From NCBI GenBank assembly GCA_964036295.1, contig OZ038462.1:16497264-16561263 (forward strand): DNA of 64,000 nt, given 5' to 3'. This stretch comes from Plumapathes pennacea (lineage: Eukaryota; Cnidaria; Anthozoa; Antipatharia; Myriopathidae). Below are positions 41,301 to 51,480 of this stretch, piece by piece. Position numbers and translations under genes: made by a program. The first letter of the stretch is position 1. Every line of letters begins with the position of its first letter. The notes under the pieces were generated by a model, which was given only the letters and a program-made list of their open reading frames with translations, made no database searches and had not been told where the DNA came from.

Positions 41301-41788
41301 TTCTTTTCTCTGAAGGCTGCTCATCATCCGTGGTACTGGCACCTCCAGAAGACGATGAATACGGAGGTGCACTTGGAGGATACCGGAATGAAACTTGACT
41401 GGGAGGTGTCGGGGACCAGTTTTGAACGCCTTGAAAGACAGGATTCTGGCAGAGGACCTGAAGCATCCAACGGAGCGGGAGGAATTGTGAAACGAAAAAC
41501 CCGCTAGGATTGTTTGGCCCATCCATTTTGAGATGCATGCAAATGTTTGCGGTTAGCAAAATGGAAATTTGACACGCAGCTGTCACCACATGCAATGTGA
41601 TTGGCTGTGACAAATGGCAGGACAACTTATACCATGTCGCGAGGTAGTATAACTTGGTTGCAGATTGGCATGACAATCTTTCGTTTTCAATAGTAAAAAC
41701 ACCTTGCTTTTTTAACTCGTCAAATACAGAACAAAGTGTTTTCACTGTGCTTCCGGACTTTTTTCGTTTTAACTGGTCAAACATGTCC
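41301..41788 (-). CDS. Unrecognised exon, truncated by a MITE remnant
   Basis: After an acceptor ending TGTGTTTTCACTAG (at 41,789-41,790) the frame starts MFDQLKRKKSGSTVKTLCSV and continues FDELKKQGVFTIENERLSCQ, MLQVLCQNPVFQGVQNWSPT and a Pro/Ser-rich end (PPSAPPYSSSSGG). The last 14 codons before the stop are read from the MITE remnant at 41,249-41,300, so the natural end is lost. I do not recognise a domain; the N-terminal third looks helical. An upstream fragment on the same strand at about 42,380-42,480 (HPALHSAGKNP with a GTAAGT donor) may belong to it. Confidence 0.4.
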
Positions 41789-41919
41789 TAGTGAAAACAC
41801 AGCAATTGTTAGAAAAAGTCACAAGTATACACAATGGAATTGACTTTTTACCTCGTCAAGTTAAAAGTTTTCCATTTTTTTTCAATTTAAGTCTGAAGTG
41901 TCTTTGCACGTGACTATTT

Positions 41920-42355
41920 TGCGTGCAGACAGACTGATGATTTTTTTGGAATGGATAATAAACTTGCCGTTCAAACAAACTGATGATATTTTTTCTGGAC
42001 AATGCCAAAGTCTCACCTCGTGCCGCGCTGGTTGCTGATTAGTTATCTTATTGTTAGCAAAAGTATACACAATGGACTTGACATAATAAAGCTCGCCCTT
42101 CAAACAAACTGATAATTCTTTTGGGAATGGATAATAAACCTTGCCGTTCAAACAAACTGATGATTTTTCTTTTTGGAACGGATAATAAGGTTGCCGTTCA
42201 AAGAAACTGATGAATCTTTTGAAACAGATAATAAGCTTGCCGTTCAAACACACTGAACTTTTTTGGAACGGATAATAAGCTGCTGTTCAAGCACACTGCT
42301 GAATCTTTTTTGGAAGAGATAGTAAACTTGCCGTTCAAACAAACTGATGATTTTT
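41920..42355. repeat. ~46-bp minisatellite, about 8 units
   Basis: The unit is AATAAACTTGCCGTTCAAAC followed by AAACTGATGATTTTTTTGGA and ATGGAT. Copies differ by small indels, and a 100-bp unrelated piece splits the array near 42,000-42,090. On the minus strand it happens to read SVCLNGK repeatedly, but the units are not multiples of three. Confidence 0.85.
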
Positions 42356-42471
42356 TGGGGGAAGTAATGTGGTGGCTCCTAAAGGAGCCGTTTTTGTCAG
42401 TTACCTGTAGTGCAATTTCGAACGCTCGACTTACAGGATTTTTCCCTGCCGAGTGCAATGCAGGGTGGTCT

Positions 42472-44202
42472 TCAGGGTGCTGGAGCAACGAGATTCTCTG
42501 TTCCAGGCTTGCAAAATTGTCGGATCTCGCGGTAGAGATACTGTTTTCGTTCCTGATTTAGTCCTCCAGGGCTGATCTTGGGTGGGAGCACAGATGGCGG
42601 TGGCAAGATAGCGCGGTGCTTCAGCAACATAAGTGACCGTTCAGGAGAGGAATTGAATTCTTGAAAATAAAGTTTTACCGGGCTCATCTTTCGAAAATCT
42701 GAAATGATGGTATTTCTTGATTTGTGGGACTTTGTTGAAGTACTGCTTGAGAAATGAGGACCAATTATGCGCCAGGACAATAATGCTTCCATTGTGTGTT
42801 CCGACCAGCTGTGCTTTGTTGACTCCAATGGTGCTTGAAGCCTCCACCATCTCAGGAAAGTCACACAAGGAAGAAACAAAATTTACTTTGTACGCTCTCT
42901 CGATTATCCCGAAGCTGTGATTGGGGCCAAACTTCGTATGACCGGCAATCAGAAAGGAGTAATTAATAGAATCGTGGAGCTGAAGAATCGTTCTTCATGC
43001 TAGGTACCAGATAAAGTAATATTGTTCTTGTTTTGTCAGCGTTGAGATGTACCCGAGTTTCACCAAGTCCATGGTTTTCAAAATAATGATGCAGGTAACT
43101 GATCGTAGTGTTAGCTCCTTTACCAACGTCACTTGACTCATCAATCAAATAATTGATTTGTTGAGAGATTGCCTCGCATATCCCAAAAATTCCGCATTTC
43201 CGTAGTGTCTTAAAGTAAATCGGTCCTGGCTGCATTGGATTGCTGGGGATATGAATTTGCTGAGCAAAATTGAACGAATAGTGCATTGTCATGTCCAGGG
43301 AACAGGCTTCCTGGCATTCGTCCAAGTCGATTGTCCACTCAAGTGCTTCAAAGTTGCTTTTAGCTTCTTCGCAGACCCTCCTGTACAGCTGTCTTTCCGT
43401 TTGTACAGTTTAAATGTTCTTGTTGGACCTAGACACGCTCGGACTTTTCCCTGTCTGGAAGGTTGGCAGACCGCAGAAGTTTAGAAGTGTTTTGCTGGAG
43501 GTTAAACATAGGTCAGACATTGGCTTTGCGACCACAACGCTCGGGTGAAACTGCTGCCACAAATCAATAACTTTGGTGTAGCAAACAGCTTGTTTTCCGG
43601 TTTCTTTGCATGCTTTTTTAAACTCGCACCAAACAGACATTTTGGTGTCACTCAAAGAGAGTAGTTGGATATCATCGTTCTTAAAACCAGGGATTCTTCC
43701 AGGTAGAGTATGGCGTTTTCTTCAACGTAATTGGTCAGGAAGTTTTTAACATCCTTGGTCACAGCCTGCATTATGGCGTTGTGGGAAGTCCCTTGTGGTT
43801 GCCATGCCCTCTCAGAGATAGTCCATTAGCTTCGTAATGCTCTTTTAGGCTACAGAATCTGTAATAACCGATACCGTATAGGTTTAAAAACATTTATCTG
43901 CAGATGGTTCTTGATTGATAGCTGAAACTGCATGTTGGACTCTGCTTTCTCTTTTCGCCTATCACTTCCATTGTCGTAAATAGTGCTTGAATGTTTGCCA
44001 GGATGACTAAATCTAGTTCTCCATGCGAAAGTTCCATGCAGTTGTTTAAATTTGCCAACACAGCTTCCTCCGAAAATTGGTTTGAACAATGTCCACCTTT
44101 AGGGCCCCGTGAACATCCACATCCAGCTTGCAAAAAATTCTTAACTTTCTCTACGATTTCTTCTTGCTCCATTAATACATCATTGTGATTGCATTCCGCC
44201 AT
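42472..44202 (-). pseudogene. Transposase-like family with D-N-x-x-x-x-N motif, pseudogene
   Basis: From ATG at 44,202: KVKNFLQAGCGCSRGPKGGH, CMELSHGELDLVILANIQAL, then after a TAA at 43,891 GIGYYRFCSLKEHYEANGLS, KNFLTNYVEENAIL, CKETGKQAVCYTKVIDLWQQ, VVVAKPMSDLC, MTMHYSFNFAQQIHIPSNPM, QPGPIYFKTLRKCGIFGICE, IDESSDVGKGANTTISYLHH, GLGETRVHLNADKT, IGVNKAQLVGTHNGSIIV, HHFRFSKDEPGKT and KQYLYREIRQFCKPGTENLV. This order is that of an unnamed but very common cnidarian family; an H-ADN-SGQNKN block carries a likely catalytic Asp, partly deleted here. At least five breaks. A transposase role is inference. Confidence 0.65.
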
Positions 44203-44204
44203 TT

Positions 44205-44775
44205 TGTAGTTTTGTTTTGATACACAAAGGCGCGCAAGTAAAACTCAAGTAGTTACTAAGACAATGCAATGTGTTGAACCGATCACGCGATTGGCTGTCG
44301 AAAAGTGTGTTGTGTTACCAACAACTGTTTGTATGCAAATTTCAGCAAATTTCAAAAGTTATGCTTTGGTAGGCACAGTGCTAGAACAAAATAAAATCTG
44401 ATCACTTCATCGTCTTTTATAGAGTGCTCGGTAACGATAAATAAGCGCACAATTTACTAGAAATGATTTGAATTTTAGATTGTAATTGACTTTTGCTGTC
44501 GGTGAGAATAAATGAAGCAAAAATATTATTTTGGTTTGGACGCTTGCTGTCAGAAAACTCTGGTCTCCAATCTTTTTTAGGCCACTTTAGTTTGAGTGTT
44601 TGCCACACCGGCTATTGTTTTGTCTTCTTTTAAAATTCAAATAAGTTCTTTTGTGGGCATATTATTAAGCTTCCCAATATTGATGTCTTATCATAATTAT
44701 TTTCTTTGGACTTATATCCCTTTGCGTCTCTGATTGTGATGTCCTGTATTGATAGCCATTTTAGCGATTTACAGC
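44205..44775. other. Gene-free stretch
   Basis: AT-rich with short frames only. It probably includes the 5' flank of the minus-strand pseudogene ending at 44,202; no promoter element stands out. Confidence 0.35.
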
Positions 44776-44779
44776 CAGC

Positions 44780-44960
44780 TGTTCGAAGTTAATTTTTTCT
44801 TCTGCCATTCAGCTGTTCACCACGAGCTGTTCGAAAATTTTCTTCTGCCGTTCAGCCGTTCACCGCGAGCTGTTCAAAATTTTTCTTCTGCCGTTCAGCC
44901 ATTCAACTTCATCCGTTCAAATTTTTTCCTCAAACCGTTCAGCCGTTCAGTGGTAGCCGT
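44780..44960. repeat. ~43-bp minisatellite, about 3.5 units
   Basis: The unit TTCTTCTGCCGTTCAGCCGTTCACCGCGAGCTGTTCAAAATT is repeated with small changes. A sub-repeat GCCGTTCA is dense throughout and also appears in the array at 41.9-42.4 kb. Confidence 0.85.
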
Positions 44961-46039
44961 TTCAAACGGCTCGGCCACCCGTTTGTCGTCTGTTCAGTAG
45001 TTGTGTGTTTTGCCGTTCGAACGGATATCTGTTAGTATTGTTTTCGCTTAAGAGGTCACAATTATTGCATAATTTCAACAAAATGACCATTGCTGACAGT
45101 TGTTTGGGTCAAGAGAAAACTGTTTTAGGGTACCCCTCCCTTATGAATGTTGAATCATGAGTTTGGATGAGTTCCAGCAGGGTTTTGAGGGAAAACCTTA
45201 CCTAAACAATCGTTTGAGTAACATTGAATGGGGTAAAGGGGCAATGTGTCAACAATTTTATTAGATTATATAGCTCTGTGCTGATTCTAGGTTATAGTCA
45301 AACCTTCAAAAGGCTACCCTGATCGTTTCTTCTAGCACAATATTATTATTCTGTACTGATCACAACTTTGACAAAGTTCATTCTTAACTTTGCTATTTCA
45401 ATTCATGATAATAACTTACTGGTAGTAAAACTGTGTCCAGATACTTCTAAAATAAAAAAATGGTCTATTTCCAATTATTGTTGTTGCCCAGTTACTGGTA
45501 AACAGCTAGTCAATATATCAAGTAAATATTGTTACATACATGCCTTTCTCACTGGTTTCAGGCATTGCAACAGGTTCCCTTTGAGAGATCTCTGGTTCAC
45601 CTGCTGGTTTTGCATCTGATGTCAGTGAGCACCAGGATAAAATGCTGCTATTTCGTGATGATCTTCCTTGATCCTGTGGATCATTCACCACAGTGCAGTC
45701 TGGTGGTTCTTCAGGTGAAACAGTTGTACATTTAGGTTCACAGTCAAGAACAGAAGGAAGCTGGTCATCACTCTCACTCTCACTTTGATCCTGATCATCC
45801 CTTGAGTCCTATAACAGTCAAGAGTTTGGCGTACACTTGTCATTGTAGTTTTGTAGATTCAAATCAGTATCAATATCATCTTGACTCATTTACATAACAC
45901 TTTGGTAGAATTAAACATGCACAACAAATAATATTGCTAATCCGAAATTTGTACTAATCTTTTCCGGGATTCACAGTATAGATTTATAAATACCACATAA
46001 TTGCATACACTGCTTTCAGCCTTTATACTCCACTCCATC
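44961..46039. other. Stretch without confident genes
   Basis: Short frames only. From about 45,650 to 45,810 the minus strand reads an acidic Ser/Asp-rich segment (DSRDDQDQSESESDD-like), possibly an exon of a neighbouring family gene, but with no clear splice frame. Confidence 0.3.
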
Positions 46040-46789
46040 GATGTAGAGGCAGCTGTGATGGTATAATGGTTTTTTCCCTTTATCAAAAGCCTCCTTCATT
46101 ACGTCTTTGTAAAGTTTCTTCTTCTGTCGGTCTTCATTGGTTAAGTCTTCGGACAACCATACCCCGTTTTCTTCTTTTGTCGCTCTTCATAGGGTAAGTC
46201 TTTGGACAACCATACCCCGTTTTGCAGATCTCTCCTTTTCCTAAAAACTTGAAAACGCTCTGGTCGGTAGATAAACTTGGCATTTATTGGCCGTGGACTA
46301 CCATCATTCCTAGAGGCACCGATCCTATGGCCGTTCTTGATTACTGGCTTGATGTTGAGGTAAATGGAGAGGATGGTTTGTAACTTGCCAATACAGTCCT
46401 CTCTAGGCGTTTAGGGATGTTGTAGAAGCGTAGATTATATTGCCTTGAGTACTTTTCAAGAGCCACAATTCTTTCTTTCAATGAGTCTGCCAACTTTGAG
46501 TATTTCTTCACGTTGCCTTTGAGCCCATCGATTTTAACATTCATGCATCATGCACGTCACCGTCTAGCTTCTTAAATTTTACGCTTAAGGACTCTGTGAA
46601 GTTCTGTATTGATTTCAATTCCTTTTTGTTGCTTGATACTTGGATTTTAGGTACATTGATATCAGCTTGCATTCTCTCTTGCCCACCTTTGATTTCTTGT
46701 ACATCCTTGCTCAATGTCTTTAGATTTTCCCTTACAAATGCTTTAAAGTCTTGCTCCTCAGCTTGTTTTTTTTCCTTTACATGTGGCAC
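46040..46789 (-). pseudogene. LINE ORF1-like RNA-binding protein
   Basis: The minus strand starts in a coiled coil (KEKKQAEEQDFKAFVREN, LKSIQNFTESLSVKFKKLDG), shifts frame near 46,541, continues ADSLKERIVALEKYSRQY and NLRFYNIPKRLER, and after another shift reads KNGHRIGASRNDGSPRPINA and RPERFQVFRKRRDL. Coiled coil, then LE-YSR--NL-FYNIP, then RIG-----RPI--KF is the layout of L1/L2-type ORF1 proteins (coiled coil, RRM-like part, C-terminal domain), which bind LINE RNA. A 53-bp tandem duplication disrupts its 3' part. Its 5' side meets the Kolobok-like element at 46,855. Confidence 0.75.
46118..46223. repeat. 53-bp tandem duplication inside LINE ORF1
   Basis: Two copies beginning CTTCTTYTGTCGSTCTTCAT and ending GGACAACCATACCCCGTTTT lie head to tail. 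53 is not a multiple of three, so it shifts the frame. Confidence 0.9.
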
Positions 46790-47015
46790 TCATGGTTACG
46801 TACAAAATTCAAAACACTTATTTACTGCAACAACACAAAACAATTGGCATTTCAAGTCCATGTAAACCCACTGACACCACTTTATCTCATATGGGAAATT
46901 CGACTCTAAATACGGCTGCGACGTTTATTTTGGCCTATTCGACCTCTATGACGGTCAAAATGTGAAATTTTGGGGAAAAATCTTCACTTCTGGTAAAAAC
47001 GCTCATTAAACCGTG

Positions 47016-47023
47016 TGACGTCA
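47016..47023. promoter_or_regulatory. CRE palindrome upstream of the P2X7-like gene
   Basis: TGACGTCA, the full CREB/ATF site, lies 22 bp before the ATG at 47,046 inside CGTGTGACGTCACAAGG. Its mirror copy lies at 50,173. Confidence 0.6.
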
Positions 47024-47045
47024 CAAGGGGCATTTCCAAAACAAC

Positions 47046-47560
47046 ATGGCGGAAGGTGGAGCAAGCAGCAGTAGAAGCAGCTCACGTTCGGTTTTGGAAG
47101 CTTCAGAAATTAGCAGTGGCGAGTATAGTCTGTTTGATAGTAACAGCGACCTAATTCCAGTCGACGACGAAGACCAAGGGCCGCAGCCTTCGCAGAATAA
47201 CAAGAAATGTACAGGAAGACGAGGCCGACCGTGCAAGTGACGAAAGTTCGGACAGCGAAATCGAGCGAGTTGGAAATACAGACTGGTTAGTTTTATTTCC
47301 ATTGTTATGTAAACTTTGTGTTGGCAGTTAAAATAAGAGACCAAAATAAAAGGCTTTGAGCTCCGAGTTCTTGTTGTTGCTGTTTTAAAATAGTTTGAAT
47401 AAGAGCCACATGTTCATTTATACAAACATGCGTAGGTGTCAGTGTGGCTCGTGTGATGTAATGCCGACATCTGCGGAAAGTAGATGTTGCAGGGAAAATG
47501 ATCAGGTTTGGAGAAAGGTAGAAGATCAGCGGCCAGAGCATGACTAGGAGAGTTCTGAGA
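47046..47560 (+). pseudogene. P2X7 C-terminal-like cysteine-motif protein gene
   Basis: Exon 1 (47,046-47,284) starts MAEGGASSSRSSSRSVLEAS with a Ser/Asp-rich N-terminus. After a shift near 47,220 it ends RVGNTDW at a CTG-GTTAGT donor. Exon 2 starts at 47,442 after ATGCGTAG and joins in phase to give W-CQCGSCDVMPTSAESRCC, then RENDQVWRKVEDQRPEHD and a TAG. C-x-CG-C--MPT---E--CC matches the zinc-binding start of the P2X7-type intracellular module that recurs in cnidarian repeat genes. The remainder of the module is not readable downstream, so the copy is truncated or stops at the TAG near 47,535. It is convergent with the transposase gene and shares its transposon. Confidence 0.6.
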
Positions 47561-47671
47561 TATGCCGACTGAAATTAGCTATAACTACATATAAATAAGA
47601 GAGAAAGAGAATAAAACCAAACAGTGGGGTTTATATATTTCCACAATATTATCATTTCATTAAATATTACC

Positions 47672-50108
47672 TGGCATACATGGCCAAAAGAGAAAATCCT
47701 GTATGCTTGGGAGCAAACCGAATTAAGAGGCTGTGAAAAGCTTCAAGGGAGGATGTCTGGAAGTGCAGAGAAATCATCCTGATATCCTTCAAAATGTACT
47801 TGCTCTCAAGGAGGTCAGTCAGTTTCTCACACGCTTTTGTGGCTGTGGGAATAGATATGAAATCTTTAGAAATATGCTATTCTCTATAATTTAATCAATA
47901 TTTTTTACCCTTTGTAGTTTTTAACCTGGTTGTAGCTACTCCTTATCCTGATCTTCTTCATCCAGAACACCATGAGCACACTCAGGAAACAGGTCCCCAT
48001 GGCCAACATGGATGTCTTGCACATGGCTTGTTACTGACTTCCACATTTCTTCCAGCATGTCTTGGTTTCGCTCTGGGGCTGTGCCTGCACTGCAGTACAG
48101 ATGGTTGACAATGGACTTCTTCCAAAACCCAACTACATCACAATCCTTCTGCTTTGCTAGAGCATCTATTTTTTTACCAATTCCTGCAGTAAAGAAATGG
48201 TTTGAGAAAAACATTTATTATGCTCCAATACTATTTGCATATGTACTATTTCATAATCAGCATGGGCCCAGCTTAACTGTGAAGATGTACCTTTTGCAAT
48301 ATGTCAGATATCATAGTAATGCTTTGTTCCCCTGGGTGACATCTCCCTCCTGATGTAGGCAGCATTTTGTCTGTTTCGGTCTGTAATTATTGTGTCAAGA
48401 TGACACCCCTTCTTGCTAAGAACTGTTCCATTCGTAAAAGGCCTTCATGCTCACACCAGATAATATTTGGCACTTCATTTGACCATAAAGTACAAAAAGA
48501 AAAAAGAAATGAAAGAATAGTCATATCACATCACTTAGTGATCGATTTAGGTTTGTGAACTTACTTGAACAAGTTGAATGTCAAACACCTTATTCACACG
48601 TTGCTCGATAACAGTGAAGGCTCCATGTTTTGCACAGTGACCTGGGCTATCTGATCTGCCATCTCCTGACAGCACCAGACCTCCCTTTAACACTGAGAGG
48701 CTTTGTATGACATGTTCCTGTTCTTTCTTCCACTTATTAATTACCACAGGAATAAGGTAATTCCTTTGGTGTTTGTGGAATGTCACACGACTAAAGCACT
48801 CCATTTTGAGGATTTTAAATATCCTCAGTGTTTGGGAGATCATGGCCCTAGAAAAGAGGATAGCAGCAGACAGTAGTAGGTTTCTGGCAGGCATCTTGTT
48901 TATGTAAGGTTGGCTACGCCAAACCCTGGAGTAGCTGCAGCTGTGGCAAACTTGGGTGACATGAATTAGAGTGCCTATTATCTTGGACACTTCAGCTGCT
49001 GCTGGCTCTCTACACATAGTGCATAATGCAAACAACTCCATAAGGCATGAAAAGAAATCTGGGGAGTCTTCTCTTTATGTACCCAAGTTGACCTGAAAGG
49101 GATAAAAAGTAAAGTTTGTAAAACCTGATTTTTAAGTTGTCACACACCCACATAGCACTGGAAGCAAGGTGTAGCTTTGGGAATATTTTTAAGATGCTGT
49201 CATAAATTCTATAGTTGTACTTCATTGACAATTCAGGCACTTCATCTTCTTCACCTTCACTTTCATCGCTGGGATGGTGTGGCGTATACTCTTTATCTTT
49301 AGTAGCGTTCTTCACAGGGCTGCACTCTGGAGTTGAAGTAAAGGCCAGGGAAAAGCTGTAGCACTGTGTAGAGACGTCACGCACTGTACTGGCAGCTGTG
49401 GCAGAAAGGTCAACTTGAATACCAATTAATATGTGGTTGATCAAAATATAACTCGAAAAAACAAAAATGTAACCACAGAAATACGGTTCGTACCTACACT
49501 CCTGAATTTAGGTTTCAGCTGACATTGAGTAGCTTTTTCATGGTGAGTAATAACTTCGCACTCCGGAGAGACAGATGTGTCCGTGCACATGTGGGAATCT
49601 TCTGCAGCTTGCTCGTGATCTTGCATTAGTTACATCAGAAAGAAAGCTTCGGTCAAAACAATTATGTTCCTTATTACCTGGAATTGTAAATACAACAGGT
49701 TCATACCAGTCCACTTACTCTATTGACTTCCAGCTTGTGAACAGCTTTGCTTGTCCGCGGTTTTTTCTTTGATGACGAAGATGCCGTCAGTTCCTCACGA
49801 TGGACTGTTCTCTTGCAAGCGTCCGAATGTTGTGGCGGCTCTGGCTGGATCGTCGGAACGGCCCCGGGTATCAGCAATCGTTGTTTCCACAATCCCATCT
49901 CGTTCATAAAAGATTGCTGGAAACTATCGGGCGAAAAATGACTGCCGCAAATGACAGAGTTTTCCGTCGGCTTGATAAAGTTTGCCCTTTTGGTTTGTAC
50001 AAATCTGATCCATTGCCGGTGCAAATTGAAATCTTTCGGAAATACATGAACGCTGTGACCTGTTTTACTAGAATTTCCACAGAACTGAACGATACAACGT
50101 TTTACCAT
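47672..50108 (-). pseudogene. THAP-domain DDE transposase gene, multi-exon
   Basis: Exon 1 (50,108-49,719) is a full THAP finger: MVKRCIVQFCGNS, W--FV, ICGSHFSPDSF and the AVPTI box. Exon 2 (49,619-49,494) and exon 3 (from 49,395) are acidic, with YRIYDSILKIFPKLHL. Then: ELFALCTMCREPAAAEVSKI, ARNLLLSAAILFSRA, GGLVLSGDGRSDSPGHCAKH (first catalytic D, exon end 48,563 at GTAAGT), LDTIITDRNRQNAAYIRRE (second D), KIDALAKQKDCDVVGFWKKS and SLHFQTSSLEAFHSLLIRF (E), ending at a GTAATA donor at 47,671. Breaks: TGA at 48,304-48,306 for the Trp of YDIW and a TAA at about 49,077. The last exon should lie in the overlap with the convergent gene. It would bind TIRs through THAP and cut at TTAA. Confidence 0.75.
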
Positions 50109-50172
50109 CCTTACAAAATACGAGAAGAAAAAGCAGTGCGAACAGACTTCCAGTTTTCCCGCCTGACCTTTG

Positions 50173-50180
50173 TGACGTCA
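50173..50180. promoter_or_regulatory. CRE palindrome upstream of the THAP transposase gene
   Basis: TGACGTCA inside TTTGTGACGTCACATCC, 65 bp upstream of the ATG at 50,108. The surrounding 40 bp is a diverged inverse of the segment around the left CRE. Confidence 0.6.
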
Positions 50181-50385
50181 CATCCTGAAATGGTGCGTTT
50201 TTCTGAAGCACTCATTATGGCACTTTCAATGAGCTGTTTCTCAGAGAAACGTGTGCATCATGAAATTCTAATAACAGAATTATTCTATCCTTGGTAGCAG
50301 CTTTACACTGAATGAATGAAAAAAGGGGTCGATTTTGGGTTTACATGGACTTTAACTTCGCTTCATTGCAAAAAACGTGCCGCCA

Positions 50386-51480
50386 TCATCGCCAACTGCT
50401 GACCCCCATGTGGGCTGGGTTATGGACTTTCTTCAGCACTTGTGCTCTCACTTCTTTTGGCACTTTGATGGTTTCACCTTTCGTGAGGAAATCATGACAG
50501 CCAAAGTACAAACGGTCTTCTTTAGACTCCATCTTGCTTGATGTAGGCCACTCTGTCAGGATGATGTTTCTGAGCTCTTGTGAGGCAGGGTCATGGCATG
50601 TTGCTTCCTTTATTTCCTCCAGAAGGATATCTACCACCACGATGTTCTGCTTCTGGTCCAATTTTGTCAGTGCATGGCAATAGTCAGATAGCTCTTCAGT
50701 CTTCATGTATGCTCGCGATAAGGTGTCGGCCAGGTACATCTCTGCGCCTTTCTTGTATTGAATCTCGGCGTCAAATTTCTGAAGGCGCATCATTCATTGA
50801 ACACGTTTTGGCACCGTGTATATAGGCTTCTTCCATATTACTTCGAGAGGCTTGTGGTCACTGTCAATGGTCACTTGGCAGCCAAAGGCAAACACTATCG
50901 TGAAAAGTTCCTTCTCGATTTGAGCATATCAAATTTCAGCATGTGACACATATGCGACTGGCTGCTCCTCAATCCAGTGTGATGCGTCACACTGGATTGT
51001 GACCTACCATGCCAAGTCGTAGTAGCGGAGCACTTTAGTCTGTCAACTCCCTTATCTTCTTAAAAGCCAGCTGATGGTTTGGCAACCAATCCTGTTCAAC
51101 ATCTTTGCGGTCTAGTTGTTGCAGTATTTCACAGTCCTGGCTGGGCATGAACTTGGCCAGATAATTTACAATTCCTAAGAAGCAATTCAGTTCATCACAT
51201 CGGTCAGTGCTTCCATTTGTGTAATTGTGGCTACCATCTTGGGATCCGCGGTGACACCTTAGGGAGTCAGGGGGTGCCCTGTGTAGGAAATGCTCTTCTT
51301 CCAAGTTGGACTTTTTTTGCAATTGAGCGTGAGATTCTTCTCTTGCAGTCTCTCAGGGAGTCGCCAGAGGTTTTTATCATGTGACTTTATGACCTCTTTA
51401 TTGGTTTCCCCAAGTCTGGCCATGAGGAAGTCGTCCACAATCACTTTAACTCCAATGTAGCAAACATTGTTTAACAATCG
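50386..51480 (-). pseudogene. Ty3/gypsy fragment (gypsy 3), RT to RNase H spacer
   Basis: The minus strand begins with the RT palm box VIVDDFLMARLGETNKE, then LQEKNLTLNCKKSPTWKKSI. A frame change leads to CFLGIVNYLAKFMPS and LDRKDVEQDWLPNHQLAFKK, then RNase H remnants and LQKFDAEIQYKKGAEMYLAD, TLSRAY and a spacer ending in KVHNPAHMGV, where the integrase zinc module should start. It is truncated at both sides: before the RT fingers at about 51,480, and at about 50,390, next to the Kolobok-like element. It is related to gypsy 1 (shared GYG/GETE, ADTLSRAY, NYL-KF words) but is a different copy. Confidence 0.75.

Larger units (their letters stand above)
46855..50351. mobile_element. Kolobok-like (TTAA-type) DNA transposon with two convergent genes
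   Basis: Ends read AGTCCATGTAAACCCA on the left (46,855) and the exact inverse TGGGTTTACATGGACT minus one base on the right, closing at 50,351. Flanks are TTCA (46,851-46,854) and TTAA (50,352-50,355), consistent with a TTAA duplication with one later change. Inside are a plus-strand gene with a P2X7-type cysteine motif (from 47,046) and a minus-strand THAP-DDE transposase gene (from 50,108), meeting tail to tail near 47.6 kb. Each ATG is preceded by a TGACGTCA site. THAP transposases and TTAA targets are known for the Kolobok superfamily; P elements, also THAP-bearing, use other targets. Superfamily assignment is inference from these marks. Confidence 0.7.

Noticed and set aside
41500..41516. 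CTAGGATTG at 41,506 considered as the right end of the MITE remnant at 41,249
   Set aside because: Only nine bases match, and the sequence between is coding-like and unrelated to the MITE interior.
41882..42488. Minus-strand ORFs with repeated SVCLNGK, a possible repeat protein
   Set aside because: The 46-bp unit is not a multiple of three, so the frame of each copy differs and the words recur in several frames. It is a minisatellite.
41920..44960. Evenly spaced repeats considered as a CRISPR-like array
   Set aside because: Units are contiguous, degenerate and without unique spacers, in an intron-bearing eukaryotic sequence.
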